From contig NZ_LR723670.1 of NCBI RefSeq assembly GCF_902502825.2, positions 868,001 through 932,000 on the forward strand: a stretch of 64,000 bases of DNA. Direction: 5' to 3'. Positions 51,679 through 60,371 of this stretch are shown one piece after another. Positions within the stretch are counted from its first letter, which is position 1. Every line of letters begins with the position of its first letter. Below the pieces are notes generated by a model. That model was not told the origin of the DNA and made no database searches. It worked only from the letters and a program-made list of their open reading frames with translations. Position numbers and translations under genes: made by a program. Source of the stretch: Pseudorhizobium flavum. Its GTDB lineage: Bacteria > Pseudomonadota > Alphaproteobacteria > Rhizobiales > Rhizobiaceae.

Positions 51679-52434
51679 ATGCAAGAACCCGCATTGAAAA
51701 CAGTTGCCATCACCGGTGGTGCGTCCGGTATCGGGCTTGCCACTGCCCATGCGCTTCTTGGCCGCGGCTTCCAGCCCTGGCTGCTCGACCTGAAGCGTGA
51801 AGCCCTCGATGCTGCCTGCGACGAACTGGAGATCGATCGGGCACGGGGTATTATATGCGACGTTTCCGATGAAGGTTCGGTCGAGGCTGCCATCGGTCTA
51901 TGCGCAGCCGAAGCCGGCCTTTCGGGTGTTGTCAATTCCGCTGGCATTGGCTTCGACAGGCTGGCCGTCGAGACGAGCGTGGAGGATTTTCGCCGCGTTC
52001 TTGACGTCAACCTGATCGGAAGCTTCATTGTTTCGCGTGCGGCCGCGCGTTTGTGGATGGAGCGGGGGGAGCCCGGATCGATCGTCAATGTTAGCTCGAT
52101 CTCGGGCCTTTGCGGCAACAAGGGGCGTACCGCCTACGGCGCCTCCAAGGGCGGCCTGAACCTGATGACGCTTGTCATGGCCAACGAATTGGGACCGATG
52201 GGCGTGCGGGTCAATGCAGTGGCGCCTGGCCCGATTGACACACCGTTGGCGCGAGCCGTGCACACCCACGATGTGCGACGCCAGTGGCACGAGCGGGTGC
52301 CGCTGCGCCGCTACGGGACCCCTCAGGAAGTCGCGGCCGCCATCGCCTTTCTGCTTTCCGACGATGCAAGCTATATCAATGGACAGATTCTCGCGCTCGA
52401 CGGCGGATTCACCAGCGCCGGTCTGTCGACATGA
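51679..52434 (+). CDS. SDR-family oxidoreductase
   Basis: 251 residues. Cofactor motif TGGASGIGLATA near residue 9, NSAG near 88, catalytic Ser in NVSSISGLCG and YxxxK as YGASK near 154. It follows the ligase by 9 bases and overlaps the PPC gene by 4. Probably oxidises a hydroxy intermediate of the CoA pathway. Confidence 0.92.
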   Translation: MQEPALKTVAITGGASGIGLATAHALLGRGFQPWLLDLKREALDAACDELEIDRARGIICDVSDEGSVEAAIGLCAAEAGLSGVVNSAGIGFDRLAVETSVEDFRRVLDVNLIGSFIVSRAAARLWMERGEPGSIVNVSSISGLCGNKGRTAYGASKGGLNLMTLVMANELGPMGVRVNAVAPGPIDTPLARAVHTHDVRRQWHERVPLRRYGTPQEVAAAIAFLLSDDASYINGQILALDGGFTSAGLST

Positions 52435-53312
52435 GCCTGCGCACGATCCGCCATCCCGGGCCGGCAAGCGCGCAGCGCTATCGTGCGGTTTCCTGCGAGG
52501 CTACACCGCTTGCGCTGACGCTTCAGGCTCACATGTCCGTTAATGCGGCCGTGGCCCAGGCGTTTGCGGCTGCCGGATATCGTGCCGGCTGGATCGGCCT
52601 CTCCGATATCGCCATGGATAGGATGGACTATGTCATTCCGGCGGCCAGTGCCGATGCAGATCATGCCGCCTGGTACAGCGAGACCCTCCGTCCTGGTCCG
52701 GGCAGCGTGATCCGGGGGGCGGGGCTGCATCTTGGGATTCGCGACGGAGAGCCATATGTGCATTGCCACGGCACCTGGGATGTTCCTGGGCTGGGGCGTC
52801 GAATGGGGCATCTTTTGCCCTTCGAAGCGGTCTTTTCTCAACCCGTCGAGGTCGCGGCGTATGGCATCGCCAATGCCGCCTTCATCGTAGGTGAAGATGC
52901 GGAGACAAATTTCCGGCTGTTCTCGCCCGAAAGACAGGATGTACCGATCGCCACGTCGACCGGTTCGCGTCCTGCAATCCTAGCCGCTGTTCGGCCGAAT
53001 GAGGATATCTGCGAGGCTATCGAGGCGATATGCGACGAGTATGCGGTCACAGACGCTCTGGTTCTGGGGATCGGCAGCCTGGTAGGCGCCCGATTCACTG
53101 ATGGCCGCGAGGTCTGCGATCTTGCGACTGAGGTCTTGGTTCGCAAGGGCAGGGTACGATGCGAGAACGGAGCTTCGGGCAGGCGCTGCACGCTCGATAT
53201 AGACCTCGTCGGCATGACCGGCATCATCGCCTCCGGCCGATTAGCCCATGGCGCCAACGCGGTTTGCGTAACGTTTGAACTTCTCGTCATTCCCGAAAAA
53301 CGCTCCGTCTGA
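52431..53312 (+). CDS. protein with two PPC/DUF296-like domains
   Basis: 293 residues from the ATG at 52431. The first half carries the PPC block HCHGTWDVPGLGRRMGHLLP, with the His-rich and GHL features of DUF296 domains. The second half gives AVRPNEDICEAIEAICDEYA then LGIGSLVGARFTDG and LVGMTGIIASGRLAHGANAV, a second PPC domain whose HxH motif is absent. PPC domains form trimers and in plants accompany AT-hooks; the bacterial role is unknown. No AT-hook is seen here. Coupling to a CoA ligase and SDR suggests an enzymatic or metabolic-sensing role. Confidence 0.72.
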   Translation: MSLRTIRHPGPASAQRYRAVSCEATPLALTLQAHMSVNAAVAQAFAAAGYRAGWIGLSDIAMDRMDYVIPAASADADHAAWYSETLRPGPGSVIRGAGLHLGIRDGEPYVHCHGTWDVPGLGRRMGHLLPFEAVFSQPVEVAAYGIANAAFIVGEDAETNFRLFSPERQDVPIATSTGSRPAILAAVRPNEDICEAIEAICDEYAVTDALVLGIGSLVGARFTDGREVCDLATEVLVRKGRVRCENGASGRRCTLDIDLVGMTGIIASGRLAHGANAVCVTFELLVIPEKRSV

Positions 53313-53541
53313 TCGTCGGATCCGGGTTCGTCCGCTGAGCCTGTTCAGCAGCCACGGGCTAGCCCCAGATTCGCAGCGGGCGTCTTTCCTAGTTGAGGCA
53401 AGTTTGCCTTAACGGGCAAGGCAGTTTCCGGACGTGCAGCGCGCCAAATTCCCGCGGGCCCCTCGTCCACGTTGCCCGCCATGGCTGGTGCGTTTGGCAT
53501 GGTCAGGCCTACCGAATGCCTTGGTCATTGCCGCAAGAGAA
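53313..53541. other. convergent intergenic region
   Basis: About 230 bases between the PPC gene and the GntR gene that ends at 53542. No gene and no strong terminator recognised. Confidence 0.4.
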
Positions 53542-54267
53542 CTAATCTCCGGCCTCTGTGGCCTCTCGTTGATAAAAGCGCCGGATTGAGAGGTGGGACG
53601 AGCGGAGGTCGAGGTTGATTGCGCGGCGCGCTCCTGCCCGGTCCCTCTGAATGATCGCCTCGATGACGTTGGCGTGGATGCGGACGCCGTTGTTGAAGAT
53701 CCGATAGAACAGGCCTTCATCCTTTCGCGCAGAAGCTACGATCGGGCCGGTGCGAAGCCACAGCGTCGAGATGATATCGAGTAGCTGCGGGTAGCCGCCG
53801 GCACGATAAACCTCGAAATGGAATGCCTGGTTACCGGCAAGGGCTGCATCGAAGTCGCGAACGTCGAGCGCCTCCTGGATGCTGTCGTTGTGGCGCCTCA
53901 GCGCATCGATGAACACTGGGTTCTTCGGCGCGCTGGCCGCCCGCTCGGCGGCATAGCCTTCCAGTTGCATGCGTATGCGAATGTAGTTCTCGTGGTCGGA
54001 GGCGATGTAAGGCGCAACGCGAAGTGTCCGGGGTCCCGACTGTTCGATGGCGCGTTCCGCAATCAGGCGCGCCAGGGCCTCGCGCACCGGCATGGGGCTC
54101 GTGCCGAAGACTTCCGCGAGAGCACGGATGGAAACCTGCTCCCCTGGAAGGAACTCTCCTTTGAGCAGACCAAGCCTAAGGCTCTGGTAGACTCGATCCT
54201 GCACCGTCGACACATCAACCGGCACCAGCGTCCGCGAGCTTTTCATTGTCGGATCGAAAGTGTTCAC
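53542..54267 (-). CDS. GntR-family regulator, FadR/FCD subgroup
   Basis: 241 residues from a GTG at 54267; an ATG at 54246 is possible. Winged helix: RLGLLKGEFLPGEQVSIRAL then FGTSPMPVREALARLIAERA. The helical FCD effector domain follows, with HFEVYRAGGYPQLLDII and HANVIEAIIQRD providing likely metal-binding histidines. Divergent from the Liv-type operon and its likely regulator. Confidence 0.92.
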   Translation of the reverse strand: MNTFDPTMKSSRTLVPVDVSTVQDRVYQSLRLGLLKGEFLPGEQVSIRALAEVFGTSPMPVREALARLIAERAIEQSGPRTLRVAPYIASDHENYIRIRMQLEGYAAERAASAPKNPVFIDALRRHNDSIQEALDVRDFDAALAGNQAFHFEVYRAGGYPQLLDIISTLWLRTGPIVASARKDEGLFYRIFNNGVRIHANVIEAIIQRDRAGARRAINLDLRSSHLSIRRFYQREATEAGD

Positions 54268-54380
54268 GTGCCTCTGGCCTCGCCGTGGTCAAATCAGTCT
54301 TGCCTGCTTGGGGGTCTCCAAGCCCAGCCGTTCTACGTTCAATCCCACGAGCACACAACGAAAAGCAATTTCTCCGTAAG

Positions 54381-54406
54381 CTGAGATGTGTGATCACATA
54401 TCTCAG
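54381..54406. promoter_or_regulatory. 26-bp near-perfect palindrome, likely GntR operator
   Basis: CTGAGAT and ATCTCAG arms enclose a TGTGATCACA core, with a single mismatched pair between arm and core on each side. It sits midway between the divergent gntR and livK-type start codons. Confidence 0.7.
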
Positions 54407-54520
54407 ATCTTTACAGGTTGGGTTGGGTATGGTTAGATCCTGTCAGTGCCTCAGGAGGACTTTCGGCGGTTAAAGCTGAAGGGTGCGGCACATGGACAGA
54501 CACATCGGGAGGAGAAGAAC

Positions 54521-55753
54521 ATGAGAAGTTTCGTCATGAGCGCGGTCTCGGCTGCAGCCGCATTGAGCGCAACAGCCCTTCATGCCGAACCACTGAAGAT
54601 CGGCATTATTGAAAGCCTCTCCGGCGCACAGACGTCGACGGGTCGACTTTATGCCAATGCCGTCAAATATGGTGTCGGCCGCATCAACGAGGCCGGCGGC
54701 TTCAATGGCGAACCTGTCACCGTCACGGAATACGACAACGCCGGCGGTTCGCCAGAGGCCGCGGACAAGTTTCGCCAGGCCGTCGCCGATGGAGTGGATA
54801 TCATCTTCCAGGGGGCTTCCTCGGCCATTGCCGGCCAGCTCACCGAAGATGTGCGCAAGCACAACATTCGCAATCCCGGCAAGGAAGTAATCTTCATCAA
54901 CCTTGGCGGCGAGGCGATGGAGCTGACAGGCGACAAGTGCCAGTTCTACCACTTCCGCTACACCACGACCGCTCCGATGCGGGTGAACGCGCTGGTCGGC
55001 GCGATGAAGGAATCGGGTGATCTCGGCGACAAGATCTATTCGATTAATCAGAACTATTCCTGGGGCCAGGACATGCAGGCAGCCGTCGAAGCTGCGGCAG
55101 CAGAGGCGGGATACACGGTCGTCGACGAGGTGCTCCACGACGTCAACAAGATCCAGGATTTCGCGCCTTTCGTGGCGCGGATCAGGTCGGCAGGCCCGGA
55201 CACCGTCTTCACCGGTAACTGGTCCAACGACCTGCTGCTGCTGATGAAGGCGGCAGGCGATGCAGGCCTTGATGTCACCTTTGCCACCGCCTTCCTCGAT
55301 CAGCCCGGCAATATCGCCAACGCCGGCAAGACCGCGCTTGGCCACTACATTGCCAACAACTACGACAACGCGGCAACGGATGGTGAATTCGCCGAAAGCT
55401 ACAAGACGGCGACGGGTCATTATCCGATTTTCGTCGAAGGACATACCGCCTTCGCGCTCGGTGCTCTGCAGCAGGCGCTGGGCACTGTTGATTTCGGCGG
55501 CGGCGACATTGACGTGACGAAGATCGCGCTGGCGCTCGAAAACACTACCTACGAGAGCCCGATCGGCCCGATCTCGGTCCGTAAGGAAGATCACCAGACG
55601 ATCCGGCCCGTAGTTGTCTCCAAGGTCGTCGAAAATCCCAAATATCCGGCTGACGGGACGAACATGGGCTTTGAGACGGTGAAGGTCATTCCAGGCGAGC
55701 AGGCGATCAGTCCTGTTCAGGACAGCTGCAAGATGGAACGCCCGGCAGAATAG
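54521..55753 (+). CDS. Liv-type ABC transporter substrate-binding protein
   Basis: 410 residues from the ATG at 54521 with GGGAGGAGAA upstream. Signal peptide ends near LHA-EPLKIG. The peripla_BP_6 fold starts LKIGIIESLSGAQTSTGRLY and includes IFQGASSAIAGQLTEDVRKH. Relatives bind branched-chain amino acids, amides or aromatic acids; the catabolic genes downstream argue for an organic acid or amino-acid derivative. Confidence 0.92.
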   Translation: MRSFVMSAVSAAAALSATALHAEPLKIGIIESLSGAQTSTGRLYANAVKYGVGRINEAGGFNGEPVTVTEYDNAGGSPEAADKFRQAVADGVDIIFQGASSAIAGQLTEDVRKHNIRNPGKEVIFINLGGEAMELTGDKCQFYHFRYTTTAPMRVNALVGAMKESGDLGDKIYSINQNYSWGQDMQAAVEAAAAEAGYTVVDEVLHDVNKIQDFAPFVARIRSAGPDTVFTGNWSNDLLLLMKAAGDAGLDVTFATAFLDQPGNIANAGKTALGHYIANNYDNAATDGEFAESYKTATGHYPIFVEGHTAFALGALQQALGTVDFGGGDIDVTKIALALENTTYESPIGPISVRKEDHQTIRPVVVSKVVENPKYPADGTNMGFETVKVIPGEQAISPVQDSCKMERPAE

Positions 55754-55769
55754 GCCTCCGTCATCGAAC

Positions 55770-55796
55770 GCTGGTCCGTGGCAGCCATGGGCCAGC
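55770..55796. terminator. hairpin after the binding-protein gene
   Basis: GCTGGTCCGTGG at 55770-55781 pairs with CCATGGGCCAGC at 55785-55796 (12 pairs, two of them wobble in the RNA) around a 3-base loop, in the gap before the livH-type gene. Confidence 0.65.
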
Positions 55797-55824
55797 ATCC
55801 TGACCGTCAGCTTCCGGAACGCTT

Positions 55825-56766
55825 ATGGAATTCGCGATCATCTCCACGTTGAACGGCGTAACCTATGGACTGTTGTTGTTCATGGTCTCCGCCGGCCTGA
55901 CGCTCATCTTCGGCATGATGGGCGTGCTGAACTTCGCGCATGCGTCGTTCTACATGCTGGGCGCCTATGTCGCCTATGCGGTGTCCTCCGTCTTCGGCTT
56001 CTGGGCCGGCATCATCGTCGCGCCGATCTTCGTCGGCATGACGGGCATGGCGGTCGAGCGCTTCCTTCTGCCGCGGGTACATGCCCATGGTCACGCTCAT
56101 GAACTCTTGCTGACCTTCGGGTTGGCGCTGATCATCGAGGAACTTATCAAGCTCTTCTTCGGTGACTTCCCGGTGAACTACCAGATGCCCGCGGAGATGC
56201 GCTTTTCCGCCTTCCAGATCTTCGGCGCCGACTATCCCTTCTACCGTCTCTTCATCGGCGGCGTGGCGATCGTCATGTTCACCTCGCTCTGGTTGCTCCT
56301 CACCCGCACCCGCACGGGGATCATCGTGCGTGCGGCGGAACGCCTCCCGGCCATGGCAGAGGCACTGGGACACAACATCCCGATGGTCTTCATGTTCGTG
56401 TTCGGAACTGGCGCCGCACTGGCCGGACTTGCGGGGGCGGTGGCCGGAGCCTTCTACCCCACCAATCCCAACATGGGGTTGGAGCTCGGCGTCATCGTCT
56501 TCGTGGTCGTGGTCGTTGGTGGCCTCGGCTCGCTGAAGGGATCGCTCGTCGCGTCGCTTCTGATCGGCCTCTTCTCCTCGTTTGCTGTCGGCCTTGACTG
56601 GTCGCTGGCGACGCTCTTCTCGCTGGCGGGCCTTGGTGACTGGGCGCGTTCCTTGGGAGGACTGATGACGCTCGAGCTATCTTCGGTCAGCGCGACCATT
56701 CCCTTTGCTCTGATGCTGATCGTCCTGTTGGTCCGCCCGGCGGGTCTCATGGGCGAGCGCAACTAG
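55825..56766 (+). CDS. livH: LivH-type ABC transporter permease
   Basis: 313 residues, about eight helices. Family blocks are LIFGMMGVLNFAHASFYMLG near the N-terminus and RTGIIVRAAERLPAMAEALG (EAA-like loop) near residue 170. One of two permease subunits. An ideal ribosome site is not obvious, so expression may be modest. Confidence 0.94.
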   Translation: MEFAIISTLNGVTYGLLLFMVSAGLTLIFGMMGVLNFAHASFYMLGAYVAYAVSSVFGFWAGIIVAPIFVGMTGMAVERFLLPRVHAHGHAHELLLTFGLALIIEELIKLFFGDFPVNYQMPAEMRFSAFQIFGADYPFYRLFIGGVAIVMFTSLWLLLTRTRTGIIVRAAERLPAMAEALGHNIPMVFMFVFGTGAALAGLAGAVAGAFYPTNPNMGLELGVIVFVVVVVGGLGSLKGSLVASLLIGLFSSFAVGLDWSLATLFSLAGLGDWARSLGGLMTLELSSVSATIPFALMLIVLLVRPAGLMGERN

Positions 56767-56777
56767 AGAGGATGTCG

Positions 56778-58055
56778 ATGCGTACCCTGCTTCTTCCCAT
56801 AGTCCTGCTGGCTCTGCTGATCGTCATCCCTCCGTTCATGGGGATCGCCTGGCAGAACGCGCTGGTCAACGTGCTGATCGCGAGTCTCTTTGCCCTGGCA
56901 TTCAATCTGCTCATTGGCCAGGCCGGGCTGCTTTCCTTCGGCCATGCCGCCTATTTCGGGCTGGGGGCTTTCGCAGCCCTTCACCTGATGATCGCGATCG
57001 AGGACGGATTTCCCTTTCCGACGCCACTCGTTCCCCTCGCCGGTGCCGCAGTGGGTCTCGTTATCGGGCTCATCGCCGGCTACTTCGCGACGATGCGTTC
57101 GGGAGTCTATTTCGCCCTGGTCACACTTGCGATCGCCGAGCTCTTTCACTCGCTGGCGCCGCGGCTGCAGGATTTGTTCGGCGGTGAAGCGGGTGTGTCC
57201 TCCATGCGAATGCCCTGGAGCGGGATCATTTTCGGCTCCACGCTGGAAGTCTACTACCTGACACTGACCTGGGTGGTGCTGTGCGCTCTTGCTCTCTGGT
57301 CCTATACCCGCACCCCCTTTGGCCGTCTGACGCTCGCTCTGCGTGACAACGAACAGCGCGTACGTTTCCTCGGCTACAACGCCCATTCCTCCAAGGTGAT
57401 CGTGTTCGCAATCTCGGCGATGTTCACGGGCGTCGCTGGCGCATTGCTGGCGATCTCGAATGAAACGGCGAACTATTCGCTGTTTGCGAGCGACGTGTCC
57501 GCGCAGGTTGTGCTGCAGACGTTCGTTGGCGGGTCGACCATCTTCTTCGGCCCCGTCATCGGCGCTGCAGCCTTCACCTTTTTCTCGTTCCTGCTTTCGG
57601 ACGTTACGCGATCCTGGGTATTCTACCAGGGGCTGATCTTCGTGCTGGTGATGCTCTATGCGCCTGCGGGGATTGGCGGTGTATTACAACATCACATCCG
57701 CAATCGTCGCCAGCTCGACTGGTCCCGCCTTGCAGGTCCTTATCTGGTCGCCATTCTCGGCGGCGTGCTGGTAGCCGCCGGCGTGGTCTTCCTGACGGAA
57801 GCTATCTCGGTCCTGTTCGGCGAACACTATGCAAGGCTGAGGCAATCCGCAGCCGGAAGCTTCCCACCTTATACCCTCTTCGGCATGACATGGCAGCCTA
57901 CCAGCCCTCTCACCTGGCTGGTCCCGCTGATCCTGTTGGTCTTCGGTCTTGCCCTGATGGTTCGTTCGAGACAGCGCATCGATGCGCTCTGGGGCAGGAT
58001 GGGCAAAGGTAAGGAAGCCAAGGCAGGGGTCGGCGCGCTGGGAGGTGCAACATGA
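56778..58055 (+). CDS. livM: LivM-type ABC transporter permease
   Basis: 425 residues from the second ATG (56778), for which AGAGAGG has proper spacing; an ATG at 56772 is too close to it. Blocks: AFNLLIGQAGLLSFGHAAYF and RTPFGRLTLALRDNEQRVRF. The length is greater than the usual ~330 because of an extra C-terminal stretch of ~80 residues containing two more hydrophobic segments. The stop overlaps livG. Confidence 0.93.
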   Translation: MRTLLLPIVLLALLIVIPPFMGIAWQNALVNVLIASLFALAFNLLIGQAGLLSFGHAAYFGLGAFAALHLMIAIEDGFPFPTPLVPLAGAAVGLVIGLIAGYFATMRSGVYFALVTLAIAELFHSLAPRLQDLFGGEAGVSSMRMPWSGIIFGSTLEVYYLTLTWVVLCALALWSYTRTPFGRLTLALRDNEQRVRFLGYNAHSSKVIVFAISAMFTGVAGALLAISNETANYSLFASDVSAQVVLQTFVGGSTIFFGPVIGAAAFTFFSFLLSDVTRSWVFYQGLIFVLVMLYAPAGIGGVLQHHIRNRRQLDWSRLAGPYLVAILGGVLVAAGVVFLTEAISVLFGEHYARLRQSAAGSFPPYTLFGMTWQPTSPLTWLVPLILLVFGLALMVRSRQRIDALWGRMGKGKEAKAGVGALGGAT

Positions 58056-58819
58056 TTGTCCCGCTCAAGGAGCAGCCGGCGCTGAGGCTATCGGGAGTGA
58101 CCAAGTCATTCGGCCCAATCGAGGTTATCAAGGGGCTGGAGCTCGACGTTTGGCCGGGCGAGCGGCACGCAGTGATCGGTCCCAATGGGGCGGGCAAATC
58201 CACGCTCTTCAACCTGATCTCCGGCATGTTCGTGCCCTCTTCCGGTGAGATCATGCTCAACGGTCAAAGCATCGGCGGCCTTCCGCCGCATCGCATCAAC
58301 AGGGCAGGGCTGGCGCGATCCTTCCAGATCACCAACATCTTTCATCGTATGAGTGTGTTGGAGAACCTGCGCATCGGCGTTCTTGCCCGCCACGGCGTAC
58401 GATACGGCCTGTTTCGCCCGATCGCGCGGATACAGAGAGTAAACGAGGAAGCGGCCGAGGCGCTGGCCCGGGTGGGTCTTGAAGCTCGTGCGCACGACCT
58501 TGCCGGTGATCTCACCTATTCCGAGCAGCGGGCCCTGGAGATCGGCATGACGCTGACGACAGGGGCAGAGGTCATCCTTCTGGACGAACCAACCGCCGGC
58601 ATGTCCCGCGAGGAAACCGCGCAGGCGGTGGAACTGATCCGCTCGGTCACCGAGGGCAAGACCCTCCTGATGGTGGAGCACGACATGAGCGTCGTCTTCA
58701 GCCTCTGCGATCGGGTGTCGGTCCTTGTCTACGGCAACATCCTTGCAACCGATACCCCAGAGCGCATCAGCGCCAACCGCGACGTGCAGGAAGCCTATCT
58801 CGGTCAGGAGGCTTCATGA
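58052..58819 (+). CDS. livG: LivG-type ABC transporter ATPase
   Basis: 255 residues. Walker A GPNGAGKSTLFNLISG, Q-loop ARSFQITNIF, a signature-like LTYSEQRALEIGM and Walker B VILLDEPTAGMS. The signature has TYSEQ where LSGGQ or LSYGQ is usual, as in several LivG proteins. Overlaps livF by 4 bases. Confidence 0.94.
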   Translation: MIVPLKEQPALRLSGVTKSFGPIEVIKGLELDVWPGERHAVIGPNGAGKSTLFNLISGMFVPSSGEIMLNGQSIGGLPPHRINRAGLARSFQITNIFHRMSVLENLRIGVLARHGVRYGLFRPIARIQRVNEEAAEALARVGLEARAHDLAGDLTYSEQRALEIGMTLTTGAEVILLDEPTAGMSREETAQAVELIRSVTEGKTLLMVEHDMSVVFSLCDRVSVLVYGNILATDTPERISANRDVQEAYLGQEAS

Positions 58820-59526
58820 GCTTGCTAAAGGTAAAGGGATTGCACGCCCATTATGGCAAGAGCCACATCCTGCACGGGATCGACCTGGAGGTGCCGGAAG
58901 CCTCGGTCGTCTCCTTGCTCGGCCGGAACGGTTCCGGCCGCTCGACCCTGTTGAAGGCTATCATGGGCCTGGTGCCTCCGAGCGGCGGGACGGTGACGTT
59001 GGCCGGAGTTCAACTGGCCGGGCAGCGACCCTTCGACATCTGCCGCCAGGGGATCGGCTACGTGCCCGAGGAGCGGCTGGTTTTTCCCAACCTTACGGTC
59101 GAGGAAAACCTCACCATGGGGGTGCAGAAGGGAGTATCGGGCGCCCACCGCTGGTCGGTCGACGAGATGTACGACTATTTCCCGCGCCTGAAGGAGCGAC
59201 GCGCCATCCGTGCCGGCTATCTGTCGGGTGGCGAGCAGCAGATGCTCACGATCTGCCGGTCATTGCTGGGCAACCCGCGCGTGCTGCTGATCGATGAGCC
59301 GACCGAGGGGCTGGCACCCAAGATCGTGGAGGTGGTGATGGAGGTCATCCTCGACATCGGCCGCCGCGGGGTGGCGGTAGTGCTGGTCGAGCAGAAGCTG
59401 ACGATCGCTCTCAAGGTCGCCCGGCAGGTGATGGTCATGGGGCATGGCGAACTTGTCTTCAAAGGGACTCCTGAAGAGCTGGATGCCCATCCCGAAATAC
59501 GGCGCAACTGGCTCGAAGTGGCCTGA
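58816..59526 (+). CDS. livF: LivF-type ABC transporter ATPase with a Walker A Lys-to-Arg change
   Basis: 236 residues. Signature YLSGGEQQMLTICRSLLG and Walker B VLLIDEPTEGLAP are normal. Walker A reads GRNGSGRSTLL, encoded by CGC where the invariant Lys codon should be. Lys binds ATP phosphates, so this subunit may hydrolyse ATP poorly while LivG remains normal. The rest of the gene is intact. Confidence 0.93.
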   Translation: MSLLKVKGLHAHYGKSHILHGIDLEVPEASVVSLLGRNGSGRSTLLKAIMGLVPPSGGTVTLAGVQLAGQRPFDICRQGIGYVPEERLVFPNLTVEENLTMGVQKGVSGAHRWSVDEMYDYFPRLKERRAIRAGYLSGGEQQMLTICRSLLGNPRVLLIDEPTEGLAPKIVEVVMEVILDIGRRGVAVVLVEQKLTIALKVARQVMVMGHGELVFKGTPEELDAHPEIRRNWLEVA

Positions 59527-59541
59527 GATGGCGTCGCTCCC

Positions 59542-60351
59542 ATGGAATCGAGTGAACAGCGAATGAACATGATCAAGCGGATGAGCCCGCACCCCGGTCT
59601 TCGGGTTCTGGTGACTGCCGGTGCTTCCGGCATCGGCGCCGCGATCGCCCGCGGCTTCCTCGAAGCTGAGGCGAAGGTGCTGATTTGCGACATCGACGAT
59701 GGGGCCTTGCAGTGTTTCGCAAGGCATCATCGGGAAGTCGCCGTCGTAAAAGCCGATATTTCCGACGAGGCCCAAGTTGACGCGCTTTTGGAAACGACGG
59801 CGAGGAAGCTAGGCGGTTTGGATGTGCTGATCAACAATGCGGGTATCGCCGGACCCACCGGTGCGATCGACGAACTGTCGGTCGAAGATATCCGCCGTAC
59901 GCTCGATATCGACCTGATGGGCCAGTTCCTGGTCGTGCGGCGGGCGGCACCGCTGCTGCGCGCTAGCGAAGCTGGATCGATCATCAACATCTCATCCGTG
60001 GCGGGGCGATTGGGTTATGCGCTTCGCACCCCCTATTCGGCTGCCAAGTGGGGGATCGTCGGGCTGACCCAGAGCCTGGCGAAGGAAATGGGCCCGGATG
60101 GCGTGCGGGTAAATGCAATCCTGCCGGGCGTCGTGCGTGGCGCTCGCATCGAAAGCGTCATCCGTGAACGCGCCACAGCCTCGGGCGTCGCCTATGAGGA
60201 GATGGAGGCGCAATACCTCTCCAATATCTCGCTTCGCCGCATGGTGGAGCCGGAAGATGTCGCCGCCATGGCGCTCTTCCTTGCCTCGCCGGGCGGCGCC
60301 AACATCTCGGGGCAAGCCATCAGCGTCTGCGGCAACGTCGAGAACCTTTGA
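59542..60351 (+). CDS. SDR-family oxidoreductase
   Basis: Up to 269 residues; several ATGs near the start (59542, 59563, 59569, 59581) leave the exact start open. Cofactor motif TAGASGIGAAIA, NNAG near residue 96, NISSVAG with the catalytic Ser, and YSAAK. TAGASGIG has Ala where Gly is usual. Co-transcribed with the Liv genes. Confidence 0.91.
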   Translation: MESSEQRMNMIKRMSPHPGLRVLVTAGASGIGAAIARGFLEAEAKVLICDIDDGALQCFARHHREVAVVKADISDEAQVDALLETTARKLGGLDVLINNAGIAGPTGAIDELSVEDIRRTLDIDLMGQFLVVRRAAPLLRASEAGSIINISSVAGRLGYALRTPYSAAKWGIVGLTQSLAKEMGPDGVRVNAILPGVVRGARIESVIRERATASGVAYEEMEAQYLSNISLRRMVEPEDVAAMALFLASPGGANISGQAISVCGNVENL

Positions 60352-60371
60352 TAGCAAGGAAACAAGAGGCC

